NCBI RefSeq assembly: GCF_003493605.1
Contig: NZ_QQKA01000005.1
Location: 1 to 64,000 of the forward strand
DNA from: Haemophilus haemolyticus
GTDB lineage: Bacteria; Pseudomonadota; Gammaproteobacteria; Enterobacterales; Pasteurellaceae
Length of the DNA: 64,000 nt
Direction: 5' to 3'
The translations under genes and the position numbers were made by a program. Shown here one piece after another: positions 1-9,467 of this stretch. Every line of letters begins with the position of its first letter. Position 1 is the stretch's first letter. Under the pieces are notes generated by a model that made no database searches, was not told the origin of the DNA, and saw only the letters and a list, made by a program, of their open reading frames with translations.

Positions 1-70
1 AACTATTTTTACCATTTTGAAGATAAAATTCGATGACTTGTTGCTTGAAAAGAAAATTGTATTTGGTCAT
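1..70 (-). CDS. IS3-family (IS150-like) transposase OrfA, N-terminal fragment cut by window edge
   Basis: Reading the minus strand from 70 gives an open frame to the window edge that begins MTKYNFLFKQQ and continues VIEFYLQNGKNS. This resembles the start of the helix-turn-helix OrfA subunit of IS3-family transposases of the IS150 group, which binds the element's ends. Only 23 residues are visible, so whether the transposase is intact cannot be judged. The terminal sequence expected of such an element lies directly upstream of the start codon (see next entry). Confidence 0.6.
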   Translation of the reverse strand, partial: MTKYNFLFKQQVIEFYLQNGKNS

Positions 71-126
71 AAAAAATCTGCACCTTAGTGAGTTGGTTAT
101 TTAGTCCAACTTTTGGGGTGCAGATC
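71..126 (-). mobile_element. Terminal region of an IS3/IS150-type insertion sequence
   Basis: Between the transposase start and about 126 the minus strand reads CTGCACCCCAAAAGTTGGAC, a pattern familiar from the ends of IS150-group elements, followed by a second GGTGCAG-type block near 75-86. I place the outer element boundary near 124-126, about 40 bp beyond the cdd stop codon. The other end and any target duplication are outside the window. Confidence 0.5.
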
Positions 127-167
127 ATATACGCCCTTTTTTATTTTTCATCAAGGCTCTTTCATAC

Positions 168-1046
168 TTACAATGAATGATACTCTAATTTCACTGATGT
201 TAATGTAGAGAGCAAGGTTTCAGCCATCGTTTTATGGCTTAGTTTTAATGCTTTTTCAGCCATCACAATTCGCTCAATATCACTCAATTTTTTATCATTT
301 AAATACGCAAAATTAAGTGCGGTTTGCAACGCTGGCAAACTCGGATTAAATGCGGCGTTTTCTGCATAACGTCCTGTCACCACATCACCATTTTTAAATA
401 AAATCGCAATGCCATGCGGACTATTTGAATAAGGACAATGAGATTGATTTGCAGCTAAAATAGCTTGATTAATCAAATCATCTTGGTGATCTGCAATTAA
501 ATCATGATTTTCATCCGCTAAAAGATGAGTCGCAATATCGAGATCCTTCGGTCCAAAAGCATCAGGTAAATAAGAATGTAACGGATTATTTTGGCTATGT
601 GGCAAATGAATTGAAATTTTTTCAGCGCCATGCAATTCATTCATAAATTGACGGCAATGCCCGCAAGGCGTGTAATTGACCACCATATCTGAAATACGAC
701 GTTCATTACGCAACCATGCGTGAGAAATTGCGCTTTGCTCTGCATGAATTGTTTGCTGAATAGCTGAATTCGAAAATTCTTGATTCGCACCAAAATAAAA
801 ATCACCTTGTTCACCAATAGCAATTGCCCCCACATTAAAATGAGAAATAGCGGTATGGCTATAACTCGCCGCAATCGGCAACAAATGCATAGCTAATTTT
901 AATGGCGTAAGTTCAAAATCACGACAAAGCTGCTCCACTTGGGAACGATTTAAAAAGCCAGCCCAATTTTGCAAACGAATTTCATCAACAATAGCTTGAT
1001 TGAGTGCATCATCTTGTGGCAATGCGTGCTTAATAAGTTCTTGCAT
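168..1046 (-). CDS. cdd: Cytidine deaminase (two-domain type)
   Basis: Hydrolyses cytidine and deoxycytidine to uridine and deoxyuridine in pyrimidine salvage; cytosolic. The 292-residue length matches the long E. coli-type enzyme (about 294 aa), in which only the N-terminal domain is catalytic. The zinc and proton-shuttle motif HAE lies at residues 101-103 and PCGHC at 127-131. The C-terminal half looks like a degenerate second deaminase domain without these motifs. The start is backed by AAGGA at 1053-1057. The gene is divergent from dps; a CRP-like palindrome and a TATAAT lie upstream, consistent with the CRP control known for E. coli cdd. An IS end sits close to its 3' end. Confidence 0.95.
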   Translation of the reverse strand: MQELIKHALPQDDALNQAIVDEIRLQNWAGFLNRSQVEQLCRDFELTPLKLAMHLLPIAASYSHTAISHFNVGAIAIGEQGDFYFGANQEFSNSAIQQTIHAEQSAISHAWLRNERRISDMVVNYTPCGHCRQFMNELHGAEKISIHLPHSQNNPLHSYLPDAFGPKDLDIATHLLADENHDLIADHQDDLINQAILAANQSHCPYSNSPHGIAILFKNGDVVTGRYAENAAFNPSLPALQTALNFAYLNDKKLSDIERIVMAEKALKLSHKTMAETLLSTLTSVKLEYHSL

Positions 1047-1069
1047 AAGACATCCTTAAAATATTAAAA

Positions 1070-1075
1070 ATTATA
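1070..1075 (-). promoter_or_regulatory. Probable -10 element of cdd
   Basis: A perfect TATAAT on the minus strand, about 24 bases upstream of the cdd start codon. No good -35 hexamer sits at 16-18 bp, which would fit an activator-dependent promoter served by the CRP-like site at 1137-1158. Confidence 0.45.
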
Positions 1076-1136
1076 ACTGCACTTATTAAAGCAAAATTTA
1101 CTGTTAGCCGCGACCTTTTACTAAAGTATTCCTTAT

Positions 1137-1158
1137 AACTGTGATCCCGATCACTTAT
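1137..1158. promoter_or_regulatory. CRP-like binding site between cdd and dps
   Basis: TGTGA (1140-1144), six bases, then TCACT (1151-1155), with the inner bases also symmetric (GTGATC / GATCAC). This is one mismatch from the CRP core TGTGA-N6-TCACA. Its centre is roughly 84 bp upstream of the likely cdd start point, a spacing allowed for class I activation. Assigning it to cdd rather than dps is an inference from the E. coli precedent. Confidence 0.6.
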
Positions 1159-1193
1159 TTTGATAGTTTAGATTTATTACAAATTATTAACAT

Positions 1194-1230
1194 ATAGCCT
1201 TAGGCTATCAATTTTATTGAATAGAACAAT
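1194..1230 (+). promoter_or_regulatory. OxyR-type operator upstream of dps
   Basis: Four tetranucleotides are spaced exactly as in the OxyR motif ATAG-N7-CTAT-N7-ATAG-N7-CTAT: ATAG 1194-1197, CTAT 1205-1208, ATTG 1216-1219, CAAT 1227-1230. The first half is perfect; the second deviates symmetrically. It ends at the first base of the proposed -35 hexamer, where OxyR contacts RNA polymerase. Peroxide induction of dps by OxyR is established in enteric bacteria and reported for H. influenzae. Confidence 0.75.
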
Positions 1231-1258
1231 TTCACAGCAAATACTAAAAACGTATAAT
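1230..1258 (+). promoter_or_regulatory. Promoter of dps
   Basis: TTTCAC (1230-1235), a 17-bp spacer and a perfect TATAAT (1253-1258), about 57 bases upstream of the dps start codon. The OxyR-type operator abuts the -35. Confidence 0.65.
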
Positions 1259-1315
1259 ACCCACATCAAAGGCAGGGCATTAGCTCAATTATTCAACTAA
1301 AAAAAGGAAATTATT

Positions 1316-1798
1316 ATGTCAAAAACATCTATCGGATTAGACAAAGTTCAATCAGCAGAATTAGCCAATAAACTTAACGAATTACTTGCAACCTACCAAG
1401 TATTCTACACTAATGTACGTGGTTACCACTGGAACATTAAAGGTGTGAATTTCTTTGCATTACACGCAAAATTTGAAGAAATCTATACAGATTTAATCAC
1501 CAAAGTTGATGAAGTGGCTGAACGTATTTTAACTTTAGGTTACACACCAGATAACGCATATAGCCAATACTTAAAAGTGTCTCGTATTAAAGAAGATATC
1601 GCAGTAAGTAGCGCACAAGAATGTTTATCAGGCACATTACAAGGTTTAAAAACACTACTAGACCAACAACGCGAAATTCTTGCTCTTGCAGGTGATGCTG
1701 ATGACGAAGGTACCGCATCACAAATGAGTGACTACATTAAAGAACAAGAAAAATTGGTATGGATGTTCCAAGCAGCTTGCCAAACTTGTCATGCTTAA
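1316..1798 (+). CDS. dps: Dps ferritin-like DNA-protection / iron-storage protein
   Basis: Dps dodecamers oxidise Fe(II) with hydrogen peroxide and store the ferric iron, so limiting hydroxyl-radical damage. The 160 residues contain the inter-subunit ferroxidase ligands at the family's usual spacing: His38 and His50, then Asp65 and Glu69 (KVDEVAER), with the YHWN signature around His38. The N-terminus is short, with only three lysines in the first 20 residues. A strong AAAAGGAA ribosome site precedes the ATG. It is a single-gene unit between an OxyR-type promoter and a hairpin terminator. Confidence 0.93.
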   Translation: MSKTSIGLDKVQSAELANKLNELLATYQVFYTNVRGYHWNIKGVNFFALHAKFEEIYTDLITKVDEVAERILTLGYTPDNAYSQYLKVSRIKEDIAVSSAQECLSGTLQGLKTLLDQQREILALAGDADDEGTASQMSDYIKEQEKLVWMFQAACQTCHA

Positions 1799-1866
1799 TG
1801 GGTAAATTTCAGCTCTAACGAAAACTAACCTGCAATCTATCTAACTTAACAAAGTTAGATGTATTT

Positions 1867-1905
1867 AAGAACCAAGTTCTACCTTTCTAAGAACTTGGTT
1901 TTTTC
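1867..1905 (+). terminator. Rho-independent terminator of dps
   Basis: An 11-bp perfect stem, AACCAAGTTCT (1870-1880) with AGAACTTGGTT (1890-1900), with a 9-base loop and running into TTTT. A second, shorter inverted repeat (ATCTAACTT / AAGTTAGAT, about 1836-1860) lies just before it. Confidence 0.8.
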
Positions 1906-2067
1906 ATTTTAAATTGAATTTACAAAAATAAAGTGAAAAAAATCTCATAAGTGCTATTATCCGCCAACTTTATATTTATGTTTTTCCTCGCATACATTTA
2001 AGAGCAAAAAATTAAGTGTATTTTGTGTTAGTCAAAGGTTATTGTAAAAATGAAGGGAGCTATACAG

Positions 2068-2898
2068 ATGAATCAACCAAATGGTAAAACAGTTGCGGTG
2101 GTGACTTCAACAATTGGTCGTCCAGAATTAGCTTTGGCTATTAAAAGCGTGCAAAATCAAACTTATCCATGTAAGCATTATGTATTTGTCGATGGTGATA
2201 TTTTCTGGGATAAGGCCAAATCTATATTAGAACAATTCCCTGATGTAATTCCTATTTACTTACCAATGAATACGGGAAAAAACAGAATCCTTAACGGAGC
2301 CATTAATGCTGCTGCAGCTTTTCTTGTTGAAGAAGACATTATTTGTTATTTAGATGATGACAATCAGCTACGAGATGATCACGTGGAAAGCTTAGTAAAC
2401 GTGATTGAACAAGGTGCTGATTTTGCTTATTCCTTACGATCTTTTTACAATTCAAATCATCAATTTATCTGTCATGATGATTTTGAATCACTCGGAAATT
2501 GGACTACAAAAAGTGATATTTTCGTAGATGTTAAAATAGAAGATATTCAGCAACAAATACATTTTAATTTTAACGGAATCAATGCTCATATCGATACCAA
2601 TTGTTATGCCGTGCCTCGCGAAATAGCGCAGAAAGCTGCACATGGTTGGCATACTCCATCTATCGGTGATAGAGGATTTTTGTCTGCTTTAAAAGATTTG
2701 GGTTTAATGGGACAAACCTCTGGAAAATATACCGTAAAATACACTGTCGATTTCAATAAAATGATCGTAGTTCGTCGTTTCTTCCCTCAATTAACACTAT
2801 CAGATGAAATTAATGATCATATTTCTGCCGACATATTAAAGCTAATTAATCAGCAAAATATTGAATATTACGAAGGTCGCCCTTGGGCAAAGGAATAA
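2068..2898 (+). CDS. Family 2-like (GT-A) glycosyltransferase
   Basis: Predicted soluble sugar transferase of 276 aa. The N-terminus has the GT-A nucleotide-binding pattern (VAVVTSTIGRPELALAIKS, then NQTYP and VFVDGD), and an acidic YLDDDN near residue 96 fits the metal-binding DXD motif. There is no signal peptide or membrane anchor. I chose ATG 2068 because AAGGGAG lies 8 bases upstream; the upstream ATG at 2050 has poorer spacing. It stands alone between dps and trp. A role in lipooligosaccharide or other surface sugars is plausible, but donor and acceptor cannot be read from the sequence. Confidence 0.7.
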   Translation: MNQPNGKTVAVVTSTIGRPELALAIKSVQNQTYPCKHYVFVDGDIFWDKAKSILEQFPDVIPIYLPMNTGKNRILNGAINAAAAFLVEEDIICYLDDDNQLRDDHVESLVNVIEQGADFAYSLRSFYNSNHQFICHDDFESLGNWTTKSDIFVDVKIEDIQQQIHFNFNGINAHIDTNCYAVPREIAQKAAHGWHTPSIGDRGFLSALKDLGLMGQTSGKYTVKYTVDFNKMIVVRRFFPQLTLSDEINDHISADILKLINQQNIEYYEGRPWAKE

Positions 2899-2944
2899 AA
2901 GTAAACATTTCTCATCAAAAAATATAAAAAATATTAATTCAGAC

Positions 2945-2978
2945 TTGACTTATCTCTTTTGCACTAGTTTAATAGTAC
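2945..2978 (+). promoter_or_regulatory. trp promoter with overlapping TrpR operator
   Basis: TTGACT (2945-2950), a 17-bp spacer and TTTAAT (2968-2973). The near-palindrome GCACTAGTTTAATAGTAC (2961-2978) covers the -10 and closely matches the E. coli trp operator core ACTAGTTAACTAGT. The architecture (repressor site over the -10) is that of E. coli trp. Only about 25 bases separate it from trpE, so there is no room for a leader peptide and attenuator; control is probably by TrpR alone. Confidence 0.8.
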
Positions 2979-3002
2979 AAAAGTTTTCTAAAGGATATCA
3001 AT

Positions 3003-4553
3003 ATGCAAACTCAAGTCTTTATTACAGTGACAACTCAACCCGTTTCTTATTATGCTGACACCACTGCTATTTTTAATACACTTTGCCAAGCTAATTCGAA
3101 TTCTCTTCTACTCGACTCTGCTGAAATCGGGAGTAAAAACAGTTTACAAAGCCTGATCTTAGTCAATGCGGCGGTTAAAATAACGTGCTTAGGTCACAAC
3201 GTCACATTTAAAGCTTTAAATGAGAATGGAAAACAAGTTTTAAAAGAAATTCATCCAAAATTAACCGCACTTGGAAAAGTAAGTACGGTCAATTTTGAAA
3301 AAGAATTTTCTGTACAATTTTCACCACTTGATAATCAACTTGATGAAGATAGCAAATTACAGTCTGCTACTATTTTTGATGGGTTGCGTGTTATTTCTAC
3401 TCTTTATCAACATAGCCAAACGCCTATTTTCTTAGGCGGATTATTTGCTTACGATCTCGTCGCAAATTTCATTCCAATGGATGGCATTACATTGCAACAT
3501 GATGGTATAAACTGCCCTGATTACAGTTTCTATCTTGCCGAACACCTCATTACCATCGATCATCAAAATCAACAAGCAACACTTAAAAGTTTCTGTTTTG
3601 CTCAAGAAGAACAAGTCAATATTGCCAAAACCTCACTTTCTATCGCACAAAAACTAAAAAATATTGATAACGTTCTTTCTATTAAAGCGGCAAGTGATGA
3701 AGTCAAAACCAATTTTGACGATCCTGAATTTACTGGCATTGTAAAAGCCTTAAAACACCATATTAACATTGGTGATGTCTTCCAAATTGTGCCCTCTCGC
3801 CGTTTTTCCCTTGCTTGCCCGAATACATTAGCCAGTTACGCTCAACTCAAACAAAATAATCCAAGCCCTTATATGTTCTATATGAACGATGAAGACTTTA
3901 TTTTGTTTGGTGCATCGCCAGAAAGTGCGCTGAAATATGAACCAGAAAATCGTCAGTTAGAAATTTATCCAATCGCAGGCTCACGCCCTCGTGGTTTTGA
4001 CGCTCACGGCAATATCGATCCTGAATTGGATGCTCGTTTAGAACTAGAACTTCGTCTTGATCACAAAGAACAAGCGGAACATTTAATGTTGGTTGATTTA
4101 GCGCGTAACGACATTGCTCGAGTTTGCCAAAGCGGTACGCGTAAAGTGGCAGAATTAATGCAAGTTGATCGCTATTCTCACATCATGCATTTGGTCTCTC
4201 GCGTAGTGGGTAAATTACGCCCTGAGTTAGATGCACTTCACGCCTATCAAGCCTGTATGAATATGGGCACATTAACTGGTGCGCCAAAAATCAAAGCAAT
4301 GCAACTTATTTATCAATTTGAGCAGCAAAAACGCCATAGTTATGGTGGTGCGGTGGGTTATCTCACTTCCGATGGACATTTTGATACCTGTATCGTGATC
4401 CGTTCTGCTTTCGTACAAAATGGCATAGCTCATGTACAGGCAGGTTGCGGAGAAGTATTGGATTCTGATCCACAAATGGAAGCTGATGAAACACGCCACA
4501 AAGCTGCGGCTGTCTTAAAAGCAATTCGTCAAGTTAATACACAAGCAAAATAA
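3003..4553 (+). CDS. trpE: Anthranilate synthase component I
   Basis: Converts chorismate, with ammonia supplied by TrpG, to anthranilate, the first step of tryptophan synthesis. The 516 aa length is typical. The N-terminal LLLDSAEI (about residues 31-38) corresponds to the LLLES feedback-binding segment of enteric TrpE with its serine kept. The C-terminal chorismate-binding domain shows GDVFQIVPSRRF, IYPIAGSRPRG, DLARNDIARV and GTLTGAPKIKAM. The start has AAAGGA about 7 bases upstream. It leads the trpE-trpG-tautomerase-trpD-trpCF unit under a TrpR-type operator. Confidence 0.96.
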   Translation: MQTQVFITVTTQPVSYYADTTAIFNTLCQANSNSLLLDSAEIGSKNSLQSLILVNAAVKITCLGHNVTFKALNENGKQVLKEIHPKLTALGKVSTVNFEKEFSVQFSPLDNQLDEDSKLQSATIFDGLRVISTLYQHSQTPIFLGGLFAYDLVANFIPMDGITLQHDGINCPDYSFYLAEHLITIDHQNQQATLKSFCFAQEEQVNIAKTSLSIAQKLKNIDNVLSIKAASDEVKTNFDDPEFTGIVKALKHHINIGDVFQIVPSRRFSLACPNTLASYAQLKQNNPSPYMFYMNDEDFILFGASPESALKYEPENRQLEIYPIAGSRPRGFDAHGNIDPELDARLELELRLDHKEQAEHLMLVDLARNDIARVCQSGTRKVAELMQVDRYSHIMHLVSRVVGKLRPELDALHAYQACMNMGTLTGAPKIKAMQLIYQFEQQKRHSYGGAVGYLTSDGHFDTCIVIRSAFVQNGIAHVQAGCGEVLDSDPQMEADETRHKAAAVLKAIRQVNTQAK

Positions 4554-4565
4554 GGAAGAATTATT

Positions 4566-5147
4566 ATGGCTAATATTTTATTTTTAGATAACTTCGATTC
4601 CTTTACTTACAATCTTGTGGATCAATTCCGTGTGTTGGGTCACAACGTCACAATTTACCGCAATGACTGCGACTTAGAAAAACTGGTGGAAACCGCACTC
4701 AATACACCTGATACCATTCTTGCGCTTTCTCCAGGGCCAGGAACGCCATCAGAAGCGGGGATTTTACTGCCATTGATCGAACGCTTAAAAAATCAAGTAC
4801 CGATTATTGGAATTTGTTTAGGCCATCAAGCATTGATTCAAGCCTTTGGCGGGAAAGTTGTTCACGCTGGCGAAGTATTGCATGGTAAAGTTTCTCGTAT
4901 ATTCCATGATAACGAAGCGATGTTTAAAGATCTTGCTAATCCAATGCCTGTGGCGCGTTATCATTCTTTAATGGGACAAGATTTACCAAAAGAATTTATC
5001 GTCAATGCAGAATATAATGGCATTATCATGGCAATTCGTCATCGCGATTTACCCATTTGCGCATTCCAATTTCACCCTGAAAGTATTTTAACTGTGCAAG
5101 GTTCGCAATTATTACAACAATCAATTGAATGGTTGTTAAATAGATAA
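4566..5147 (+). CDS. trpG: Anthranilate synthase component II (glutamine amidotransferase)
   Basis: Class I glutamine amidotransferase that delivers ammonia to TrpE. The 193 residues carry the N-terminal DNFDSFTYNL, the oxyanion segment SPGPGTP, the nucleophile Cys84 in GICLGHQ, and the His170/Glu172 pair in FHPES. Unlike E. coli, where TrpG is fused to TrpD, the two are separate here and a tautomerase gene lies between them. It sits 12 bp after trpE with a GGAAG ribosome site. Confidence 0.95.
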   Translation: MANILFLDNFDSFTYNLVDQFRVLGHNVTIYRNDCDLEKLVETALNTPDTILALSPGPGTPSEAGILLPLIERLKNQVPIIGICLGHQALIQAFGGKVVHAGEVLHGKVSRIFHDNEAMFKDLANPMPVARYHSLMGQDLPKEFIVNAEYNGIIMAIRHRDLPICAFQFHPESILTVQGSQLLQQSIEWLLNR

Positions 5148-5155
5148 GACATCAA

Positions 5156-5582
<427 letters not shown>

Positions 5583-5634
5583 TAAAATATAGAAAATTAA
5601 CAAATCTATATACAAATAAAAACAGGAATAAACT

Positions 5635-6639
5635 ATGCAACACAACCAATTATTAGAACAACTTTATAGCGGATATTCACTTTCAACCTCAGAAAGCACC
5701 GCACTTTTTAATGCAGTCATCCAAGGTGAGCTTTCCAATGAACAAATTGCTGCAATGCTTATCGCTTTAAAAGTGCGGGGAGCAAATACGGAGGAAATTA
5801 CTGGTGCGGTTGCCGCCTCATTACAAAATGCCAAAGCATTTCCACATCCAAATTATCCTTTTGCGGATATTGTAGGAACGGGTGGTGATGGACAAAACAC
5901 TATTAATATTTCCACAGCTAGCGCGATTGTGGCAGCATCAATGGGAGCAAAAGTGGCAAAACATGGCAATCGTAGCGTGTCGAGTAAATCAGGCGCTAGC
6001 GATGTTCTTACCGCACTTGGCGTGGATGTAAACGTCACACCAGCGCAAGCTCGACAAGCATTAGATGAAATTGGCGTCTGCTTTTTATTTGCTCAACAAT
6101 ATCATTCTGGTTTCCGCCATGTTGCGCCAGTCCGTGCAGCTTTAAAAACGCGCACTATCTTTAATATTTTAGGCCCGCTTATCAATCCTGCTCGCCCGAC
6201 TTATCATTTGCTTGGCGTATATGCGCCTGAATTAGTAAAGACCTATGCTGAAACCGCCGTTGCCTTAGAACATCAACATTCCTTTGTTGTACATGGTTCT
6301 GGCTTAGATGAAGTCGCATTGCACGGCGAAACACAAGTGGCAGAAATTAAAAATGGCAAAATTGAATATTTCACTTTAACGCCTGAAGATTTTGGCTTAA
6401 AAACGCAATCCCTCGAAAGCCTTCGCGGCGGCGAACCACAAGAAAATGCTCAAATGCTCACCGCACTTTTACAAGGCCAAGGAAAGACTAAACACGCAAA
6501 TGCTGTGGCAGCAAATACGGCATTATTATTGAAATTATTCGGGCATGACGACTTAAAACAAAATGTGCAAAATGTATTGGCCCATCTTGCATCAGGTAAA
6601 GCCTTTGAAACATTACAGAAATTAACCACATATAAATAA
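5635..6639 (+). CDS. trpD: Anthranilate phosphoribosyltransferase
   Basis: Transfers the phosphoribosyl group of PRPP to anthranilate. The 334-aa protein has the PRPP-loop [14 protein letters not shown] (about residues 81-94), the anthranilate-binding segment [15 protein letters not shown], and [11 protein letters not shown]. Helical N-terminal domain then alpha/beta domain, standard length for the unfused enzyme. The AACAGGAA ribosome site lies 8 bases before the ATG. Fourth gene of the trp cluster. Confidence 0.96.
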   Translation: MQHNQLLEQLYSGYSLSTSESTALFNAVIQGELSNEQIAAMLIALKVRGANTEEITGAVAASLQNAKAFPHPNYPFADIVGTGGDGQNTINISTASAIVAASMGAKVAKHGNRSVSSKSGASDVLTALGVDVNVTPAQARQALDEIGVCFLFAQQYHSGFRHVAPVRAALKTRTIFNILGPLINPARPTYHLLGVYAPELVKTYAETAVALEHQHSFVVHGSGLDEVALHGETQVAEIKNGKIEYFTLTPEDFGLKTQSLESLRGGEPQENAQMLTALLQGQGKTKHANAVAANTALLLKLFGHDDLKQNVQNVLAHLASGKAFETLQKLTTYK

Positions 6640-6673
6640 AAAGCTAATTTGATAGGCCACAATAAGAAGAAAA

Positions 6674-8110
6674 ATGATGATTACTCAAGATTTTACCAAA
6701 CCCATTGATTCCGCTACGGTGCTACAAAAAATTGTGCTTGATAAAGCGCAATGGGTTCAAGCAAAAGAAAAGGAACTTCCACTTTCACAATTTAAAGAAA
6801 AGATTCAACAATCTGACCGCTCTTTTTATGATGCGTTAGCAAAAGGTACGCATCAAAAGCCCGCCTATATTTTGGAATGTAAAAAAGCTTCCCCTTCCAA
6901 AGGATTAATTCGTGCTGAATTTAATTTGGAAGAAATCGCCAATGTCTATAAACATTATGCCTCTGCTGTATCTGTTCTGACAGATGAAAAATACTTCCAA
7001 GGGAATTTTGAGTTCTTGCCGTTAGTTCGCGGTATCGTGAGCCAACCTGTGCTTTGCAAAGATTTTATGATTAGCGAATATCAAGTTTACCTTGCTCGCT
7101 ACTATCAAGCGGATGCGATTTTATTAATGCTTTCCGTGGTAAATGATGAAACTTATCGTGTACTGGCAGATCTTGCACATTCTCTTGGTATGGGCGTATT
7201 GACAGAAACCAGCAATGAGGAAGAATTTGAACGTGCTCTTAGGCTTGGTGCGAAAATTATTGGTGTAAATAATCGTAACTTGCACGATTTAACTGTGGAT
7301 TTAAATCGTGTTGTTGAACTCACTAAAAAATACGCCGACCGAATCCCTGCTGATGTACGTATTATTAGCGAATCAGGCATTTACAATCACAAGCAAATTC
7401 GTCAATTACAAAAAGTGGCGCATGGTTTCTTAATTGGGAGTAGCTTAATGGGCAACCAAGATTTGAATAATGCGGTTCGCTCAGTGATTTTTGGAGAAAA
7501 TAAAGTATGTGGTTTAACACGCGCGCAAGATGTCAAAATCGTTTACGAAAACGGTGCACTATACGGCGGATTAATCTTCGCAGAACATTCAAAACGTTGT
7601 GTGAGTTTACGCCAAGCGCAAGAATTGGTAACCGCTGCTCCACTTCGATTTGTTGGTGTTTTTCAGAATCAAGAAATTGACTTTATCGTAAAAATAGTCA
7701 ATCAGTTACAGCTTTATGCGGTGCAATTACATGGTGTAGAAACAGAAGCATTTATTACCGCACTTCGCCAACAACTACCAAAAAACACGCAAATCTGGAA
7801 AGCGATTTCGGTCAATACTGAAGCCCAAAGTGCGGTCGATTTTACCGATGATTTGAATGTGGATCGTTATATTTTTGACAGCCAAACAGCCAACCAGCAA
7901 GGTGGCACAGGAAAAACTTTTGATTGGTCATTAATTCCCGAACATCTTAAGCACAAGATTATTTTAGCTGGAGGGATCTCGCCAAATAATGTAGAACAAG
8001 CCATTGCGCAAGACTGCTTAGGTTTAGATCTTAATTCAGGGGTAGAAAGTTCTGCGGGCGTAAAAGATCAAGAAAAAGTGCGGTTAGTTTTTGAAAAAAT
8101 TTGTTCTTAA
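6674..8110 (+). CDS. trpCF: Bifunctional indole-3-glycerol-phosphate synthase / phosphoribosylanthranilate isomerase
   Basis: Catalyses two successive steps of tryptophan synthesis. The N-terminal synthase domain (about residues 1-258) shows [21 protein letters not shown] and [12 protein letters not shown]; the C-terminal isomerase domain (about 260-478) shows [26 protein letters not shown] and [10 protein letters not shown]. Fused as in enteric bacteria, 478 aa. Two in-frame ATGs (6674, 6677) follow AGAAGA; either could be used. A hairpin terminator follows at 8119. trpB and trpA are not in this window, so the pathway is split. Confidence 0.95.
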   Translation: MMITQDFTKPIDSATVLQKIVLDKAQWVQAKEKELPLSQFKEKIQQSDRSFYDALAKGTHQKPAYILECKKASPSKGLIRAEFNLEEIANVYKHYASAVSVLTDEKYFQGNFEFLPLVRGIVSQPVLCKDFMISEYQVYLARYYQADAILLMLSVVNDETYRVLADLAHSLGMGVLTETSNEEEFERALRLGAKIIGVNNRNLHDLTVDLNRVVELTKKYADRIPADVRIISESGIYNHKQIRQLQKVAHGFLIGSSLMGNQDLNNAVRSVIFGENKVCGLTRAQDVKIVYENGALYGGLIFAEHSKRCVSLRQAQELVTAAPLRFVGVFQNQEIDFIVKIVNQLQLYAVQLHGVETEAFITALRQQLPKNTQIWKAISVNTEAQSAVDFTDDLNVDRYIFDSQTANQQGGTGKTFDWSLIPEHLKHKIILAGGISPNNVEQAIAQDCLGLDLNSGVESSAGVKDQEKVRLVFEKICS

Positions 8111-8118
8111 TCCAATCT

Positions 8119-8147
8119 AAGGCTGTATTCTACAGCCTTTATTTTTG
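8119..8147 (+). terminator. Terminator of the trp operon
   Basis: AAGGCTGTA (8119-8127) and TACAGCCTT (8131-8139) form a 9-bp stem with a 3-base loop, followed by TATTTTT. It separates trpCF from the hydrogenase promoter. Confidence 0.75.
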
Positions 8148-8236
8148 TTCTTTTTCAATTAAATAAGAACAACTCTCAAATACAATAACATTCCGTTCAC
8201 AATTTGGACATACTTCTGTTATAAATTCTTCATTTT

Positions 8237-8277
8237 TTGATTCTAGTCAAATTATTTTTGATAAAAACATTTATCAT
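8237..8277 (+). promoter_or_regulatory. FNR-dependent promoter of the hyb operon
   Basis: TTGAT-TCTA-GTCAA (8237-8250) matches the FNR consensus TTGAT-N4-ATCAA at 9 of 10 positions. TATCAT (8272-8277) lies so that the FNR box is centred about 41 bp upstream of the expected start point, the class II geometry, and no good -35 is present. This predicts anaerobic induction of hydrogenase. Confidence 0.75.
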
Positions 8278-8319
8278 TGCGCAATTCCCACAATAAATGT
8301 GTGTCTTTGGAGTGATACT

Positions 8320-9465
8320 ATGAATAATCCGGATGGCGTTTTTTCTGCATTGGCAGATGTTTCTCGTCGAGATTTTATGAAATTATGTACCGCACTTGCG
8401 GCTACAATGGGGCTAAATTCTAAAGCTGGCGCTGAAATGACGGCAGCAATGTCCAGTCCAGCACGCCCACCAGTGCTTTGGATTGGTGCGCAAGAATGTA
8501 CTGGCTGTACCGAATCTTTACTGCGTGCAACCCACCCGACTGTTGAAAATCTCGTACTAGATTTAATTTCCCTTGAATATCACGAAGCCCTTTCAGCAGC
8601 ATTTGGTGAGCAGGCAGAAGAAAATAAACATAATGCTATCCATAACTATTACGGCAAATATATTTTGGTTGTGGATGGCTCGATTCCGATTAAAGATGGC
8701 GGTGTGTACTGCATGGTGGCAGGCAAACCAATTGTGGAACATATTCGTGAGGCCGCAAAAGGTGCCGCAGCCATTATTGCTATTGGATCCTGCTCATCTT
8801 GGGGCGGCGTGCCTTCAAGCGGTGGCAACCCAACAGGTGCGGTCAGTCTTTCTGAAGTTTTACCAAAAGGCACGCCAATTATTAACATTCCAGGCTGTCC
8901 TCCTAACCCACATAATTTCTTGGCAACCGTTGCCTATATCATCACTTATAAAAAATTACCAGCAATGGATAAATTAAATCGCCCATTGTTTGCTTATGAC
9001 CGTTTAATCCATGAAAACTGTTATCGCCGACCGCACTTTGATGCAGGCCGTTTTGCAAAAGAATTTGGCGATTATGGTCATCGTCATGGCTGGTGTTTAT
9101 ATCATTTAGGTTGTAAAGGGCCCGAAACTTACGGCAACTGCTCTACACTAGAATTCTGTGATGTTGGTGGTAATAACTGGCCTGTGGGTATCGGACATCC
9201 TTGCTATGGCTGTAACGATCAAGGCATCGGCTTTACCAAAGGGATTTTCCAATTAGCGAACGTCGAAAATCCAACACCACGCGTAGAAAAACCAGATGTG
9301 AACAATGTTGAAGGCGAAGGAGCCTCAATGACGGCGATTGGTCTATTAGGCGGTGCCGCAGCCATTTTAGCGGGTGTCAGCGTCGTGACATTGAAAGAAT
9401 TAAGCAAACAACATAAAGCGAACAAAGCAGCAGACAAACAAGCCAATCAAGATCAAGGACACTAA
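8320..9465 (+). CDS. hybO: Hydrogenase-2 small subunit, Tat-exported
   Basis: Iron-sulfur small subunit of a membrane-bound uptake [NiFe] hydrogenase that passes electrons from H2 toward quinone. 381 aa from ATG 8320, chosen because GGAG is 9 bases upstream; an in-frame GTG at 8299 would only lengthen the leader. The Tat signal SRRDFMK at residues 15-21 is followed by a hydrophobic stretch. Cysteines occur in [23 protein letters not shown] and CYGCNDQG, as expected for the Fe-S ligands. A hydrophobic C-terminal helix ([17 protein letters not shown]) anchors it in the membrane. First gene of the FNR-controlled operon. Confidence 0.94.
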   Translation: MNNPDGVFSALADVSRRDFMKLCTALAATMGLNSKAGAEMTAAMSSPARPPVLWIGAQECTGCTESLLRATHPTVENLVLDLISLEYHEALSAAFGEQAEENKHNAIHNYYGKYILVVDGSIPIKDGGVYCMVAGKPIVEHIREAAKGAAAIIAIGSCSSWGGVPSSGGNPTGAVSLSEVLPKGTPIINIPGCPPNPHNFLATVAYIITYKKLPAMDKLNRPLFAYDRLIHENCYRRPHFDAGRFAKEFGDYGHRHGWCLYHLGCKGPETYGNCSTLEFCDVGGNNWPVGIGHPCYGCNDQGIGFTKGIFQLANVENPTPRVEKPDVNNVEGEGASMTAIGLLGGAAAILAGVSVVTLKELSKQHKANKAADKQANQDQGH

Positions 9466-9467
9466 AG

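Noticed and set aside
2050-2067. Earlier ATG for the glycosyltransferase
   Set aside because: Its upstream spacing is poor, while AAGGGAG is 8 bases before the ATG at 2068.
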